A stretch of 64,000 nucleotides of DNA, from the NCBI GenBank assembly GCA_963565915.1, contig OY751490.1:2790001-2854000 (forward strand), given 5' to 3'. A program made the translations under genes and the position numbers. Below the pieces are notes generated by a model. It searched no databases. It saw only the letters and a list, made by a program, of their open reading frames with translations, and had not been told where the DNA came from. Positions 8,719 to 19,771 of the stretch are shown one piece after another. Position 1 is the first letter of the stretch. Each line of letters starts with the position of its first letter. The DNA is from Entoloma clypeatum. Lineage: Eukaryota; Basidiomycota; Agaricomycetes; Agaricales; Entolomataceae.

Positions 8719-11700
8719 GTTGAACCCATCCGTACTACCACTCTACTCAACGCTTCCGCTCTTTCCGATCCCAATTCCCTCCATGTCCGACTTACATCTC
8801 CGCTTATCTCCGATTCTTCTCCGATAGCCGCCCTTGTGGACTCCGGCTCTACTCATTGTTTTATTGACTCCCGTTATGCTTCATCCTATAAACTCCCTTT
8901 CACCTCCATACCTCCGATCGAACTTAAATTATTTGACGGAACCTCCAACTCCATCATTACTCAGGCGGTTGATCTCCCTGTATACTTTTCCTCCAGTGAA
9001 TATATGGCCATTACAGCCTACGTGACTCCGCTCGATTCCTCCTGTTCTATGGTTCTTGGATACAACTGGCTCACCCGCTACAATCCTATGATTGACTGGG
9101 TATTGGGCAGTATTACTTTCCGTCCACAGCTCTTGAAGGAGTCTCCGACCTTGACGTCTTCTGCCAGGTCAGCTCCGCTACCTCCGCAGACCTCTCCCGA
9201 TACTCCGACCTCTGACTCCGGCACACCCGCTGCTACTCCGGACGTTGTCCCGAATATTGCATTGATAAATGCAGCCGCATTTGTGCGCACTTGCAAACTT
9301 CCGGGTGCCCAATCCTTCCGAATTCACCTCTCCGACCACATGATCTCTGCCCAATCCGTTTCTATGTCCGAGGAACCTCCAGACCTCTCCCATATTCCAG
9401 AGGAATATCACGATTTTGCTGATGTTTTTAGCAAGACAAAAGCAGACACCCTCGCTCCGCATTGTCCGTATGACCTCCACATCGAGTTAGAAGACAGATC
9501 GACTCCCCCTATTGGCCCTATGTACTCCATTTCACAATCCGAACTATCTGCCCTGTGAAACTTCATAGACGAACATTTGGCCATTGGTTTCATTCGCCCC
9601 TCTCGCTCTCCGCATGGCGCTCTGGTCCTCTTTGTCCGAAAGAAGGACGGTTCCCTCCGCCTGTGCGTCGACTATCGGGGCCTGAACAAAGTTACCAAGA
9701 AGGATCGATACCCTCTTCCGCTCATCTCCTACCTCCTTTCCACGGCCGGAAAAGCGCGTGTTTATACCACTCTCGATCTCCGGCATGCATATCATCTTGT
9801 CCGCATTGCCGACGGAGATGAATGGAAAACCGCTTTCCGCACTTGTTACGGATCGTTTGAATGGCTTGTTATGCCTTTTGGACTATCCAACGCCCCTGCT
9901 GCTTTTCAGTGATTTGTGAATGACATCTTCAGTGACCTCCTCGATGTTACAGTGGTGGTCTACCTCAACGACATTCTCATTTACTCCGACGACCCCGCCA
10001 AGCACCCCGACGATGTCAAGGAAGTTCTCCGACGTCTCCGCAAGAACAGACTTTATGTCCGCTCCGACAAGTGTGAATTTTCTGTCGACACAGTTGAATA
10101 TCTTGGTTTCATCCTTTCTCCCTCCGGTCTCCGCATGTCCGAAACCAAGGTGAAGACCATTCAAGAGTGGCCTGAACCTCGGAAAGTGAAGGACGTACAG
10201 TCTTTCCTTGGATTCGCAAATTTCTATCAACGTTTCATCCACGGTTATTTGGACATCGTTGTTCCGCTCACCCGACTCACCTGGAAGGGTACTCCGTTCC
10301 ATTTCTCCAACTCCACACGGAGTGCGTTCAACGAGTTGAAGCTTGCTTTTACCAAAGCACCGGTCCTCACTCATTGGATTCCTGATCGACCTATTATCAT
10401 CGAGACGGACGCCTCCGACTACGCACTTGGTGCTATTTTGTTCATCCGGACCTCCGACGAGGAGATACACCCAGTAGCATTCCACTCCCGCACCTTCACC
10501 GCCCCGGAACTCAACTACAACACGCACAACAAGGAGTTACTTGCTATCCATGAAGCATTCAAGATATGGTGACATTACCTTGAAGGCTCCGCTGCTCCGA
10601 TTGACGTTGTCACGGACCACAAGAACCTGGAGTACTTCGCCACTACAAAGGTTCTCACCCGCCGACAAGCCCCGGTGGTCCGAGTTCCTCTCTCAGTTCA
10701 ATCTCTTGATTCGCTTCCGCCCCGGACATCTCGGTACCAAACCGGACTCTTTGACTAGATGATGGGATGTCTATCCCAAAGAGGGGAATAGCGACTATGC
10801 ATCGGTAAATCCAAGCAACTTCCGACCAGTCTTTTCCCAAGAACAGCTGTCCGCATCTCTCCGAGCTACGGAGTTGTTCACCCCTGTTCTCCGCGCCACA
10901 GTCATAATGGACATTGAACAGTTGCACTCCGACATCCTCCGTTCACTCCCATCCGACCCAATCTATGCCGACCATCTCAAGGAGCCCAAACCGCACTGGT
11001 CCGTAGACTCCGACGGTTTCCTCCGTCATAGTGGTCGCATTTACGTCCCCGACTCTGATAACCTCCGGCTCCGCACCCTCGGCAACAAGCACAACCATAT
11101 TCTCTCCAGACACCCCGGACAGAACAAGACAGTTAGTCTCATTCAATGAGATTATACTTGGCCTGGTGTTCGAGACTTTGTCAAAAAGTACTGCAAATCC
11201 TGCACCACTTGCATGCGCTCTAAACCTCAACGCCACAAGCCCTATGGTATGCTGAAGCAACTCCCAGTTCCGAACCTTCCATGGAACTCCATATCCATGG
11301 ACTTCATCGAGACACTTCCGACCTCTGGCGGTTTTGACGCAATCCTTGTTATTGTTGACAAAATGACAAAACAAAGCATTTTTGTTCCGACTACGATCCA
11401 CTGCACCTCCGAAGATCTAGCCACCTTGTTCATCCTGCATGTGTTCTCCAAGCACGGAGTACCGGAACATGTCACCTCCGACCGAGGCCCGGAGTTCGTC
11501 TCCCACTTTTTCCACTCCCTCGGAAAAGCCCTCAACATGACTCTGCACTTCACCTCTGGCTACCATCCTGAAGGCGACAGTCAAACCAAACGTACCAACC
11601 AGACCTTGGAACAGTACCTCCACATCTTCTGCAACTATCAGCAGGACAACTGGTCCGAGCTACTTCCGCTTGCGGAGTTCGCGTACAACAATGCTCTGAG

Positions 11701-12409
11701 TGCTACGACCGGGATCTCACCCTTCTTCGCCAATAAAGGTTATCATCCGAACCTCTCCGTCCATCTGGAGCGCGACCTCACATCCGCCCGTGCCCGACAA
11801 TTCGTCGTAGACCTGGACGAGCTTCACCAAGAACTCAAATCTACAATCCTAGAAGCTCAATGACGTTATCAAGGCCCCGCCGATCTCCGGCGTGCTCCGC
11901 CCCCTCCGCTCGAAGTAGGACAGCAAGCTTTTGTGAAGGCTAAGTTTTTCCGCACTACACGACCCTCCAAAAAGCTGTCTGAAAAGTACCTTGGCCCCTT
12001 TGACATCCTTGCCAGGAATGGTACACACTTTTACACCCTCCGACTTCCGGACACCATACGCGGTGTTCACCCCATTTTCCACATCTCCATGCTGGAGCCA
12101 TCTGTTCCGAACGACATTCCAAACCGGACAGTAACTCTGCCTCCTCCGATCGGCGTTGAAGGAGAAGTGGAATACGAAATCGCCAAAATCCTTGACACCA
12201 AACTGGATCGTCGGCGTTCTTGCAAACTGCTCTACCTAGTCCGTTGGCTAGGCTATGAAGGAACCGATGAGGAACAGTCCTGGCTACCCGCCACGGAACT
12301 CGAACACGCGACGGACTTAGTTGTGGATTTCCACTCCGTGTATCCGGAGAAACCGGGCCCCTTATCACCTATAGAACCGCGCAAGACACTCATATTTCAA
12401 AATAAATAA
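8677..12409 (+). pseudogene. pol: Ty3-B pol polyprotein with six TGA stops
   Basis: Pol frame entered by -1 slip. Domains in order: retropepsin (LVDSGSTHCFIDS, 8833 on), RT ([20 protein letters not shown]; catalytic box YLND at 9961-9972 in place of YLDD), RNase H (IETDASDYALGAIL), integrase HHCC zinc region (near 11090-11215), integrase core (SMDFIETLP, SDRGPEFVSHF) and a chromodomain (LLYLVRWLGYEG, 12150-12340). In-frame TGA codons at 9556, 9910, 10570, 10760, 11147 and 11861 each fall where Arg fits the family. The integrase catalytic Glu reads Lys (SQTKRTNQ, about 11577-11600). Both catalytic losses are G-to-A at CpG. Confidence 0.93.
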
Positions 12410-12437
12410 AATTAAAAAAGCAATTAGAGGGGAGGGG

Positions 12438-13308
12438 CTACTGGGTTTTGGCCTGTTTGGCCGGTGGACCGTCATCCTCCGACTCTTCCTCCGGTCCTCC
12501 CTCCGCCTCCTCTTTCTCCGCTTGCAGTTCCGCAAGCTCCCCGTCCGCCAACCCCTCGACCTCCCCCTCGTCCTTTTCCTCATCCTCTTCCTCTCCTTCT
12601 TCCTCTTCTCTGTCCTCCATCTCCGACTCCAGAGCCGCCGCCTCCAGCAGGAAATTCTGGTAGGTGAGGTGGTTGTTCATGATTTGTAGCTGCCGGAGCA
12701 GCGCCCAACCGACCCTCGCTGACTGCTCCTCCCTCTCTTCCAGAGCCTCCCGGAGCCCCCGGAGCTCCTCCGCGACCCCTGCGCCGCAGCAGTTTTTTGC
12801 CCCGCTCGGGCCCGCGACCTCCGCAACGGCTTCCTCCGTCCTTCCCCGCTTCCGCTTCGCCCACGTCTCGCCGGCCCTCAGGCATACCCGTTTGCCATCC
12901 TTGCACCGCTGGCATGCAGTGCCTTTTCCCTGCCTAAGGAGATTGTCAGTAGGAAAAAGAAAATGGAGAAGTGGGTACTCACAATGCCCACTTGCACTCC
13001 ACCTTCGCCTGCGCACAGGCCTGACACGCCTCCCCCCGGACCTCCGACTCCTCCGCTCCGCTCTCTGCCCTCTGTTTCCCCGCCTTCTTTGCCCTCTTCT
13101 TCTCCGCCTCCGCCTCCGCCTTTGCCTCCGCCTCTGCCCTCTTCTTCGCCTCTGCCTCCCTCGCCCTCCTCTCAGCCTCCGCCTTCTTCCTTGCCTCTGC
13201 CTCCTCCTTCTCCTTGCGTACCTGTGCCAGACGGCGCAGGAGCTCCTCTTCGGAGTCGTCGAGGTTGGCGCTGGAGCGCGCGGGTTGTGTGTTTGAGTCT
13301 TGGGGCAT
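12438..13308 (-). CDS. Antisense Zn2Cys6 DNA-binding protein carried by Ty3-B
   Basis: A two-exon gene on the strand opposite to gag-pol, between pol and the 3' LTR. Exon 1 is 13308-12983, the intron 12982-12934 (49 bp, GTGAGT donor, CTGAC branch, TTAG acceptor) and exon 2 12933-12438. The joined frame is 822 nt, 273 residues, without stops. Residues 20-85 are an Ala/Glu/Lys/Arg coiled coil. Cys95, 98, 105, 116, 119 and 126 give CX2CX6CX10CX2CX6C, exactly the fungal binuclear zinc cluster, and the intron splits it between the third and fourth Cys. A basic stretch (KRKRGR), a second coiled coil and a strongly acidic tail follow. I infer a sequence-specific DNA-binding regulator, perhaps of the element itself. 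The start is chosen at the ATG with context CCAACATG; an earlier in-frame ATG at 13401 would add about 31 residues. Confidence 0.8.
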
Positions 13309-13427
13309 GTTGGTGGTAACTGGAAGAAAACCCTTGGGCCGCTCATCTCCGTTAAATAACCGAGACCACATGACCTTGTTTATTTTCTCGCGGTCTTCCA
13401 TGGGTGTCAGACCTAAGAGGGGAATAC

Positions 13428-14140
13428 TGTTATATCCATCTCTGAATCTCCGATCCACTCCGATATTCCTCCGACATTCCGGACATCCGTTACCTCCGCA
13501 TCTCTGCACGTTGCCATCGTGCATTTCATATTCATAACTCCATGCCTTTATGCATTTCATATTCATATTCCCATTTACTTATGCATCGCCTTTTCCGCAT
13601 GGTCCATTGACCAACATCTCCGATGTTCGTTACAGTCGCTGGCAACTTACGCCACAACTCCAGACCTACTCCGACCATCTCCGTAAAGTAATCTCACTTA
13701 GGTATTTAAGCTTGTACCATACCTGTAGTTCCTCAGTTCGAATATCAACAAAGTTCACTCCTCTACTCCCTGTTCATGCCAGAGATCCTCGCTGTGGTAC
13801 AATACGCCGACGACATCCTCATCTACTGCTCTTCCTCCATTGTTACCCTTCGACGAGCTCAGTACTGTGTCCGAGTCACAACTCCGACGTCGTTCGACCA
13901 TTTCCACGTCAACGTGTCTCTCACCAAGATCTTTCCGAGAGCCTCCGCACCTCCGACCTCTCCTCCGACCTCCTGAAATTGGGACACCTTATCCAACAAA
14001 CAGCGGCGCAACACATACGTTGAAGCCACGTCCCTCCCCTTCGTCGTTCCTCCACATCTCCGGAGTTCCGCTCCGGTCTCAGTCCTACATCCGACCTCCG
14101 ACGGACTCCGATGAAGCTCCGACGTTTCACCTACTTAATA
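13428..14140 (+). repeat. Ty3-B 3' LTR
   Basis: 713 bp. It matches 6810-7491 except for CpG transitions and a 31-bp local duplication around TTTATGCATTTCATATTC (about 13550). It begins TGTTATATCC, ends TTAATA and is followed by the target duplication CTTTT at 14141-14145. Confidence 0.93.
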
Positions 14141-14145
14141 CTTTT

Positions 14146-14930
14146 GTGTCATGGGATATGTATTTCCCCCTAGTTCCTTTGGTGCGTCTGGTGTAAGTTC
14201 GATACCATGGTCCCATTCCCTTTCCTTTGGGATCTTATCAAAGTTCTCCTTCTCAAACAGGTGAGCAAACCGATCAACATATGAGGGTCATTTGGTTGTG
14301 GGAGGTGGTGTAGGAGTGACAGCTTCCAAGATAGGGTCTCCAGGTTTCCATTTCTGACTTGACTTCTTTGGTGCATCTTTGTCGCGTACTTCAACCATGC
14401 GAACCCGGTGTTTGCGACCATCAAGGTTAACCTTGAAATCTCAATGTTTGGTTCGACATGTAGTTGGGCACCGGTTAAATGTTACCGCGCCGGTTGTCCA
14501 ATTGATTGTGGGGTTGTGGTGTACCAACCAGTCATGTCCCAGGAGCATGTCCGTTCTCCCAATGTCCAGTACCATTGCTTCCATGGTTTCCTGATGTGCT
14601 CCAAATCCAGTTTGACTTCGGCAAGTTGGCTCGCTTTCTGTTGTCGATTTGGTGATCCATCCGCATTTAGAATTGCTATGGGCGGTATTCCTCGCGTGGG
14701 GAGGTTCTGTTCACCTACTATTCTGGGATGGATGCATGTGCATTCACAACCTCAGGTTGGATGACCTTTGGTCCTTGTCGTGTTTTGAGCTGAGCTAACA
14801 GCCTGATCTCTCATCTTTTGGGAGGTTTATCTCCCTTCACAATCTTAGTCGACGCAGCGGCTCGCTTGGCAGGGATGACATAGGTTCTATTGTCTACAGT
14901 CATACAAGGCAAGCAAGTCTGTTTAATAGA
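14146..14930 (-). pseudogene. pol: Ty3-A pol, protease part
   Basis: The N-terminal part of Ty3-A pol, separated from its RT by Ty3-B. Recognisable pieces are the C-terminal part of a retropepsin-like domain (MLLGHDWLVHHNPTINW, near 14530) and the linker before RT (HGIELTPDAPKELGGN), which reads straight into EQEELDAFINEG at 6804 once Ty3-B and one copy of its target duplication are removed. Several stops and frame changes interrupt the upstream part, and the active-site DSG was not seen clearly. It is non-functional. Confidence 0.75.
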
Positions 14931-14953
14931 TAAGGGTCGCGACTTAGCATTGT

Positions 14954-17827
14954 TTAATCGGACCCTTCGGGAAAATCCTTCTCGTTGGCTTCTAAGATTG
15001 TGGTTTCATCATTCCCGGCATCTTCCTCGGACACCTTCCTAATTTTTCTGGAGTTCTTCTTCGGCTTGCGGCAGTTGCGCGCAATATGGCTTTCTTGGTC
15101 ACAGTTGAAACACTTGCGACCATCTTTCTTCTTTGGAGCGCTACAGTCTTTAGCCAGATGACCGAAGCGTTGACAGTTGTAGCAATGGGCTACTCCTGCT
15201 TTGTCGATCTCCATGGCCTTGCCCTGACCACCATAAGTGGTACCCGATCCGGTGCGCATGTTGCCGCCACCTCAGATGACCAGTGCGTGTCCTTCCATCT
15301 GTCGTCCCTTGTTTCGGATCTCCTTTGCGTAATCGGTGTACGTCTTGCCATCACTAGCCACTTGTTCAGAGATTCTGCGGTTGATGTTCTTCTCTAGGAT
15401 GTATTTCCCAGTTTCTTCACCAAGGTTTGACAGCTTCAAGAGTTCTTCAAATTCATCCAAAAATTTGTCAATGGTGCATTTCTCTTGTTTCAGGACTTTG
15501 AGTCTTGCTTTGGCAGCGACCGATTTGTTGGCAATGGAGAATCATGTGGCGATATCATCAGAAAAACCTAGCCAGGTGATGTTCTCATTGTCAACAGCAA
15601 GAGCGTCTAACTTGTTACTGGCCCAGTGCCTGCTGGACCCTTCCATCATGCAGTGAAACGAAGGAAGTGAGTCTGGGGATGAGCACGAGCGATATCTCTA
15701 TCACACACACAAACACCAAACACAACAACGAAGACTGAACAAGTCTCGCGATGTGTACTTCTCAATCGATATAGTTCGGGGTGATGAGTGGGATCACTCA
15801 GGATGCGACTCTTCCAAACAACAATTGAATAACTCATTGAGCGATGGCTCGATAGGTCTCAAACAAGACTTAGAGATAGTTCTCAATAGATAATGAACCG
15901 AGGTTTGTGATTTCCGAACCAACAAGACTTCGCGAACACGATCTCGACCAAATACGAACACGAAAATGACCAATACGACCGATAGATAACACGATTTGAT
16001 GATTGACAAGTTCTCGAACACACAAAACACAATTGCGACTGACTTCCGATGCAAACCAAACGATCTCGAGGCTTCAATGATACTTGCGAACGACGACAGA
16101 TGCACAAGACAAATGCTATCAATTCTGGGGCACAATCTAACCTAACCTATCTACCACGAAACTACAAGATTTTATACATGAGCAGCAATAAATATAGAAA
16201 AAGGTTGCATGTGGTATCGATAAATGGTATCCAGTCAAGTGACCTTTGCTAGAGTCGTTTCGATGCGCCCATGTGGTAGACAATGCCACAGGTACGCCCC
16301 TTTTCCATATCCAAACCTCTGCCACACTGGAGAGGCCACTATTTCAATATCTTGGTTTTGCGATGTACCCGGGACGATGCCGATTAGTTACCGTGAGGTA
16401 TCAGCTGCATCAATTAAGGGTCGCCTTGATAAGCCACCCATCAGATTCGGTCCCTATCAAAGTTCACCATAAGGTCACGTTGATCGCGACGTATCAAACC
16501 CGATCTCGGTCTGTATCATCCGATGTCACTTCGATATTCCTGATATGGATGATTTGGACGTGGAGCACGGCGCACGTTGACCAAACCTCTCGCGAGAATG
16601 TCTCCAGTCAAGCCCCGATGTATGGTAGACAGTGCTAGTGTCATTGATAACTCCAATATAACCCATCTCCTTGTTTCACGCTTCGTCGCAAGAGGCACTC
16701 GATAGTCTTTTCTATCTCGCGAGACAATCCCATAGCTCTCGAGTATCATAGCTAAGCCCATAGTGGTGACCAGCGCTATGTCCTACATTGCCAGGGTCGC
16801 TGGTCTCTCTCTCTAACGTCGCCACTAAGTCCTCAGAATCGGAGCTCATCTAGGACTCTCTATATCCCTTAGAGATAGTGTGAAAGGGTGCAAAACACGC
16901 AGATTTTAGGCCTAGATGCATCGCGGCCTTATCAGTGGGATAGAATCTTCTGATTGTCTGTGAGGCTCTTTTGGAACCTGATGTATAGTTTGGTGGCTTT
17001 ACACCACTTGTCAAAGGTGTATCTGTCCTTGAACATCCCAGGATCCTTGATGATCTTGGATGTATCCATTGTTTGTACAGCCGGAGCTTCTGCCATGTCT
17101 AGAGTCTGCAGAGGAGGAGAGGAGTCAGGTTGTTGGGATGAAGATGGGGTTCGGGATACAGGTAAGGATTGAAAATGAGTCCCTGTTCTAGGCGTCTGTT
17201 CGATATCTGACTGCGCGGAGTCAAAAGTAAATTCATCAGGGGACTCATCGGTGGAATCAGTGGCAAAACATTTGGAGTATTTCCTCTGTAAATCTCTAAG
17301 GAATCTCTGTTCCTGCGCGTCTGTTGGTCGCGCAAAGGGATCAAGTCTCTCGTTTTGTGCCCAACAGTTGTACTCGGTCTGTTGTTCTTCGGTGGTGAAG
17401 TGGGCGTAGATCTGCTGCTTCGAGTAAGATGTGATGATGTGGCTCTGGGACGTCTCGATGTGAGCGTCCTAATCAATCTTCTGATAACGGTTGTCTGGAC
17501 ACCGATAAACTCTCTGATCTCTGTGATCCGACCTGTCTGAGGTCCTTCTTGAACGCAAAAGCTTTCGAGTTTGTTCTGTCAGGCGTTATAGCACGTGATC
17601 TGGTGTTGCCGAGCAAGATGGATGCTCTCTGCTATCTCGCCATGGGGGCGATGCTCATCGTTGTCTAGTTCTTTGTCAAGCACCTGCTGCAGGATGCGAT
17701 GGATCTCCAATTCGATGTACTGCTGGATGAGCATAAAATTGATACTGTCTCGAGGACTTAGCTCCTCCTGTCGGGCTTCTGGTGTGCTGAATGGGTTACT
17801 GGTGAAGTCTTCAAAGAAGCGCGACAT
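14954..17827 (-). pseudogene. gag: Ty3-A gag, interrupted
   Basis: Gag starts at 17827 (MSRFFEDFTSNPFSTPEA) and ends at 14954 (FPEGSD). It has an N-terminal helical region, a Ser/Thr/Pro-rich acidic linker, a capsid-like region (FDKWCKATKLYIRFQKS, LDEFEELLKLSNLG) and two CCHC knuckles near 15060-15190 (CYNCQRFGHLAKDC; CFNCDQESHIARNC). TGA stops lie at 17579-17581, 15542-15544 and 15272-15274, all compatible with CGA. The frame shifts once near 17465-17480. A 1277-bp insertion at 15656-16932 splits the capsid; taking it out with one CAGTG copy gives a continuous frame (KILSHCMMEGSS). Confidence 0.85.
15656..16932. mobile_element. Non-coding insertion in Ty3-A gag, TSD CAGTG
   Basis: 1277 bp lying between two copies of CAGTG (15651-15655 and 16933-16937). 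Excision restores the gag reading frame exactly, so this is an insertion. It has no long ORF of protein character. A TATA-like TTTTATACATGAG lies near 16170. The 5-bp duplication suits an integrase-made insertion, so a solo LTR is likely, but the ends (AAACGAAG...CCTTAT) are not the usual TG...CA. Its class is not certain. Confidence 0.7.
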
Positions 17828-17887
17828 CTTGACTCATCTGGTAGTTGCTCTCTTCGCTCTAGGTGAACCTAATAAGATTTAGCAACT

Positions 17888-18055
17888 TGTTATGCTTAAC
17901 AAACCGTTCCAAGGTTCGGGCAGAGTATGCAGGAAGTGGAAAGGCGAAGAGCAATGTGATTGCTAAATCTAAGGAATCTACTACAGTACAAGAGGTTTAT
18001 ATAGGTACTGACTATAGGTGGTAGCAGATGAGTCAGTACTGCGGAAGGCAGTGCA
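17888..18055 (-). repeat. Ty3-A 5' LTR, truncated
   Basis: 168 bp that match the first part of the 402-bp LTR at 3039, beginning TGTTATGCTTAAC and stopping after GGCAGTGCAC. The rest of the LTR and the outer target duplication are missing, so a deletion or recombination took place at 18055/18056. Confidence 0.88.
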
Positions 18056-18405
18056 CCAAAGCGACTCCGATGTTGGACGACTTGCAAGGGAAATTCAAAG
18101 TTAAATTAGACTCTATGAAGTACAATATGAGGTGTACCTTGCAAGAGAAATCCAAAGAGAAAGTTCTGATGATTCCTTTGCAGGCTAGACAGCTATATAG
18201 ATGACAAGAATTGGAAATGAGGAGAGGAATGTTGAAATATGACAAAGATCGGGAGTAGGGATGGGAACGGAATATGTAAATCGGAAGCGTGCATGTGGTG
18301 GAGTGTAGTAATATAAATAATAGACATACCACAACGGTCGGAGGGTTGGAGGATGGGTTGGAGGATGGGTCGGAGGTGTTGGAGGTGTCAGACTGAGGAA
18401 ATCGG
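18056..18405. other. Junction DNA between Ty3-A and Copia-C
   Basis: 350 bp without a recognisable gene. It has a GCAAGRGAAATYCAAAG repeat pair (about 18083 and 18138) and short GGAGGATGGGTTGGAGG repeats near 18345-18390. It may be a remnant of the upstream part of Copia-C. Confidence 0.3.
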
Positions 18406-19766
18406 ATGGTTGCCTTTACACTTAGTTTCTTCAAAGATGGAAAGTGTGTACTAAGATGTGAACCTCATTTTCCCAGTTCAACAATATACTGGGTAAATAC
18501 ATGTGTTGAACAAATCACGCAGCTAAATGCTAGAAATATTAATGTCTATAAAGCCGATTACAGCATTTGGCATCAGCAGTTTGCACACCCTGGTAAAGAT
18601 GTCCTGAAAAAGACACCTGACACATGTGATGGATTCCCAAGGGACGTCCAATTTCCCCTTAAGGATAAGCCATGCCATCCCTGCGCAGAAGCAAAGTTGA
18701 GGTTGAAAAGTTTCCCTCCATCTTCACGTGCTTCCAGACCCTTTGAGTTGCTCCATTCGGACCTCAAAGAGTTTCCAATCGCCTCCTATCACAAATTTAA
18801 ATACTATGTCAGCTTCTTGGATGACTATTCTGGGCATGCTTGGATGGTATTGTTGAAACTCAAATCTGATACCTCTGATGCATTCAAAAAGTGGACAATG
18901 CTTATGAAAACCCAGCTTAATGCCCAATTTCACCGATAGTGTTTTGATGGAGGGGGAGAATTCAAAAAGGAAACTGGGGTAGTAAAATACCTCGAGAATC
19001 TTGGAATCGCCATGGAAATTTCAGCTCCTAATACACCCCAACAAAATGGTTGAGCCGAAAGGATTAACCGCACCATTGTAGAGAAAGCACAGGTGATGTG
19101 ATTTGCTGCCTGCTTACCACAATCATGGTGGGTGTTTTGCATTTTACCTGCTGTGCATGTTTACAATCACATGCCAATTCAAATGACTTTATTGGAAAAC
19201 ACCTTTTGAATCTCTGAAAGGGGAAAAACCGGATGTATCTAATCTCCGTGTTTTAGGCTGTGATGCCTATGTTTATATTCCTGAAGAACACCATGTGAAT
19301 AAATTAAATCCATGTGCGGAGCTTATGACCTTTATGGGTTTTAAACCAGGAATAAAAGCATATCAGTTTATGACTGATAAAAACAGTATCTCTATTGGTA
19401 CTACCACGGTATTCGATGAAACACTTTTTCTGAGGTGTCCAGATACCAAAGTGCCACAACACACACCCATGGGAAATGAGCCTTCCCATGATGAGTCTCA
19501 GGATGACGGAAACCCTGATGACGATGTTGATCACCACTTCGGAGACAGAGATGTTCATTATCATTCCCGCTGTCATGATCAGCTGAGTGGAGATGAATTC
19601 TCTGATCCCCCTTCCACTCCAAATGGGAACCAGCACGACAGCGCTGATGTACCACCTTCAAATCAGGATGACTCTGAGGTCCAGAACCAGCCGGCAAATC
19701 CTCCGCCTGCTGATATCCCTCGATCACGAAGGAACACTAACCTGCCTCAACAGGAAGGCAACATCT
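18406..19766 (+). pseudogene. Copia-C integrase region
   Basis: Gag-pre-integrase and integrase (IWHQQFAHPGKDVL with the zinc HHCC pattern ending CHPCAEAKL; ELLHSDLKEFP; FLDDYSGHAW; DGGGEFKKETG; NTPQQNG). Damage: TAG at 18937-18939; TGA at 19051-19053 and 19099-19101, both at expected Arg codons; and a one-base insertion near 19187 that shifts the frame before VSNLRVLGCDAYVY. The acidic linker that follows (ending TNLPQQEGN) is cut by Ty3-D at 19771. Confidence 0.88.
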
Positions 19767-19771
19767 ACAGG

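Larger units (their letters stand above)
6810..14140 (+). mobile_element. Ty3-B: chromovirus with antisense Zn2Cys6 gene
   Basis: A complete plus-strand Ty3/gypsy element of 7.3 kb inserted in Ty3-A pol. Its target duplication CTTTT is at 6805-6809 and 14141-14145. The LTRs are 682 and 713 bp. Order: gag (7532-8680), a -1 frameshift signal, pol with protease, RT, RNase H, integrase and chromodomain (to 12409), then a gene on the opposite strand (12438-13308) before the polypurine tract (AGAGGGGAA, about 13416-13424) and the 3' LTR. Pol is broken by six TGA stops, all at likely CGA codons. The whole element, LTRs included, is unusually rich in TCCG. Confidence 0.97.
3039..18055 (-). mobile_element. 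Ty3-A: Ty3/gypsy chromovirus, split by insertions
   Basis: Minus-strand LTR retrotransposon. The complete left LTR (3039-3440) is its 3' LTR. The 5' LTR at 17888 is cut short at 18055, so no target duplication can be confirmed. Order on the minus strand: gag, protease, RT, RNase H, integrase, chromodomain, then a small extra ORF. Ty3-B sits inside pol (between the protease region and the RT fingers) and a 1.28-kb insertion sits inside gag; removing each restores the reading frame. The coding regions hold seven CGA-to-TGA type stops, one likely TGG-to-TGA stop, at least one indel and an altered integrase catalytic Glu. The YMDD box of RT is intact. The element is dead as it stands. Confidence 0.93.

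Noticed and set aside
12580..13296. Plus-strand Pro/Ser-rich frames overlapping the Zn2Cys6 gene
   Set aside because: They mirror the Glu/Lys/Ala/Arg-rich antisense gene; they lack splice signals and domains.
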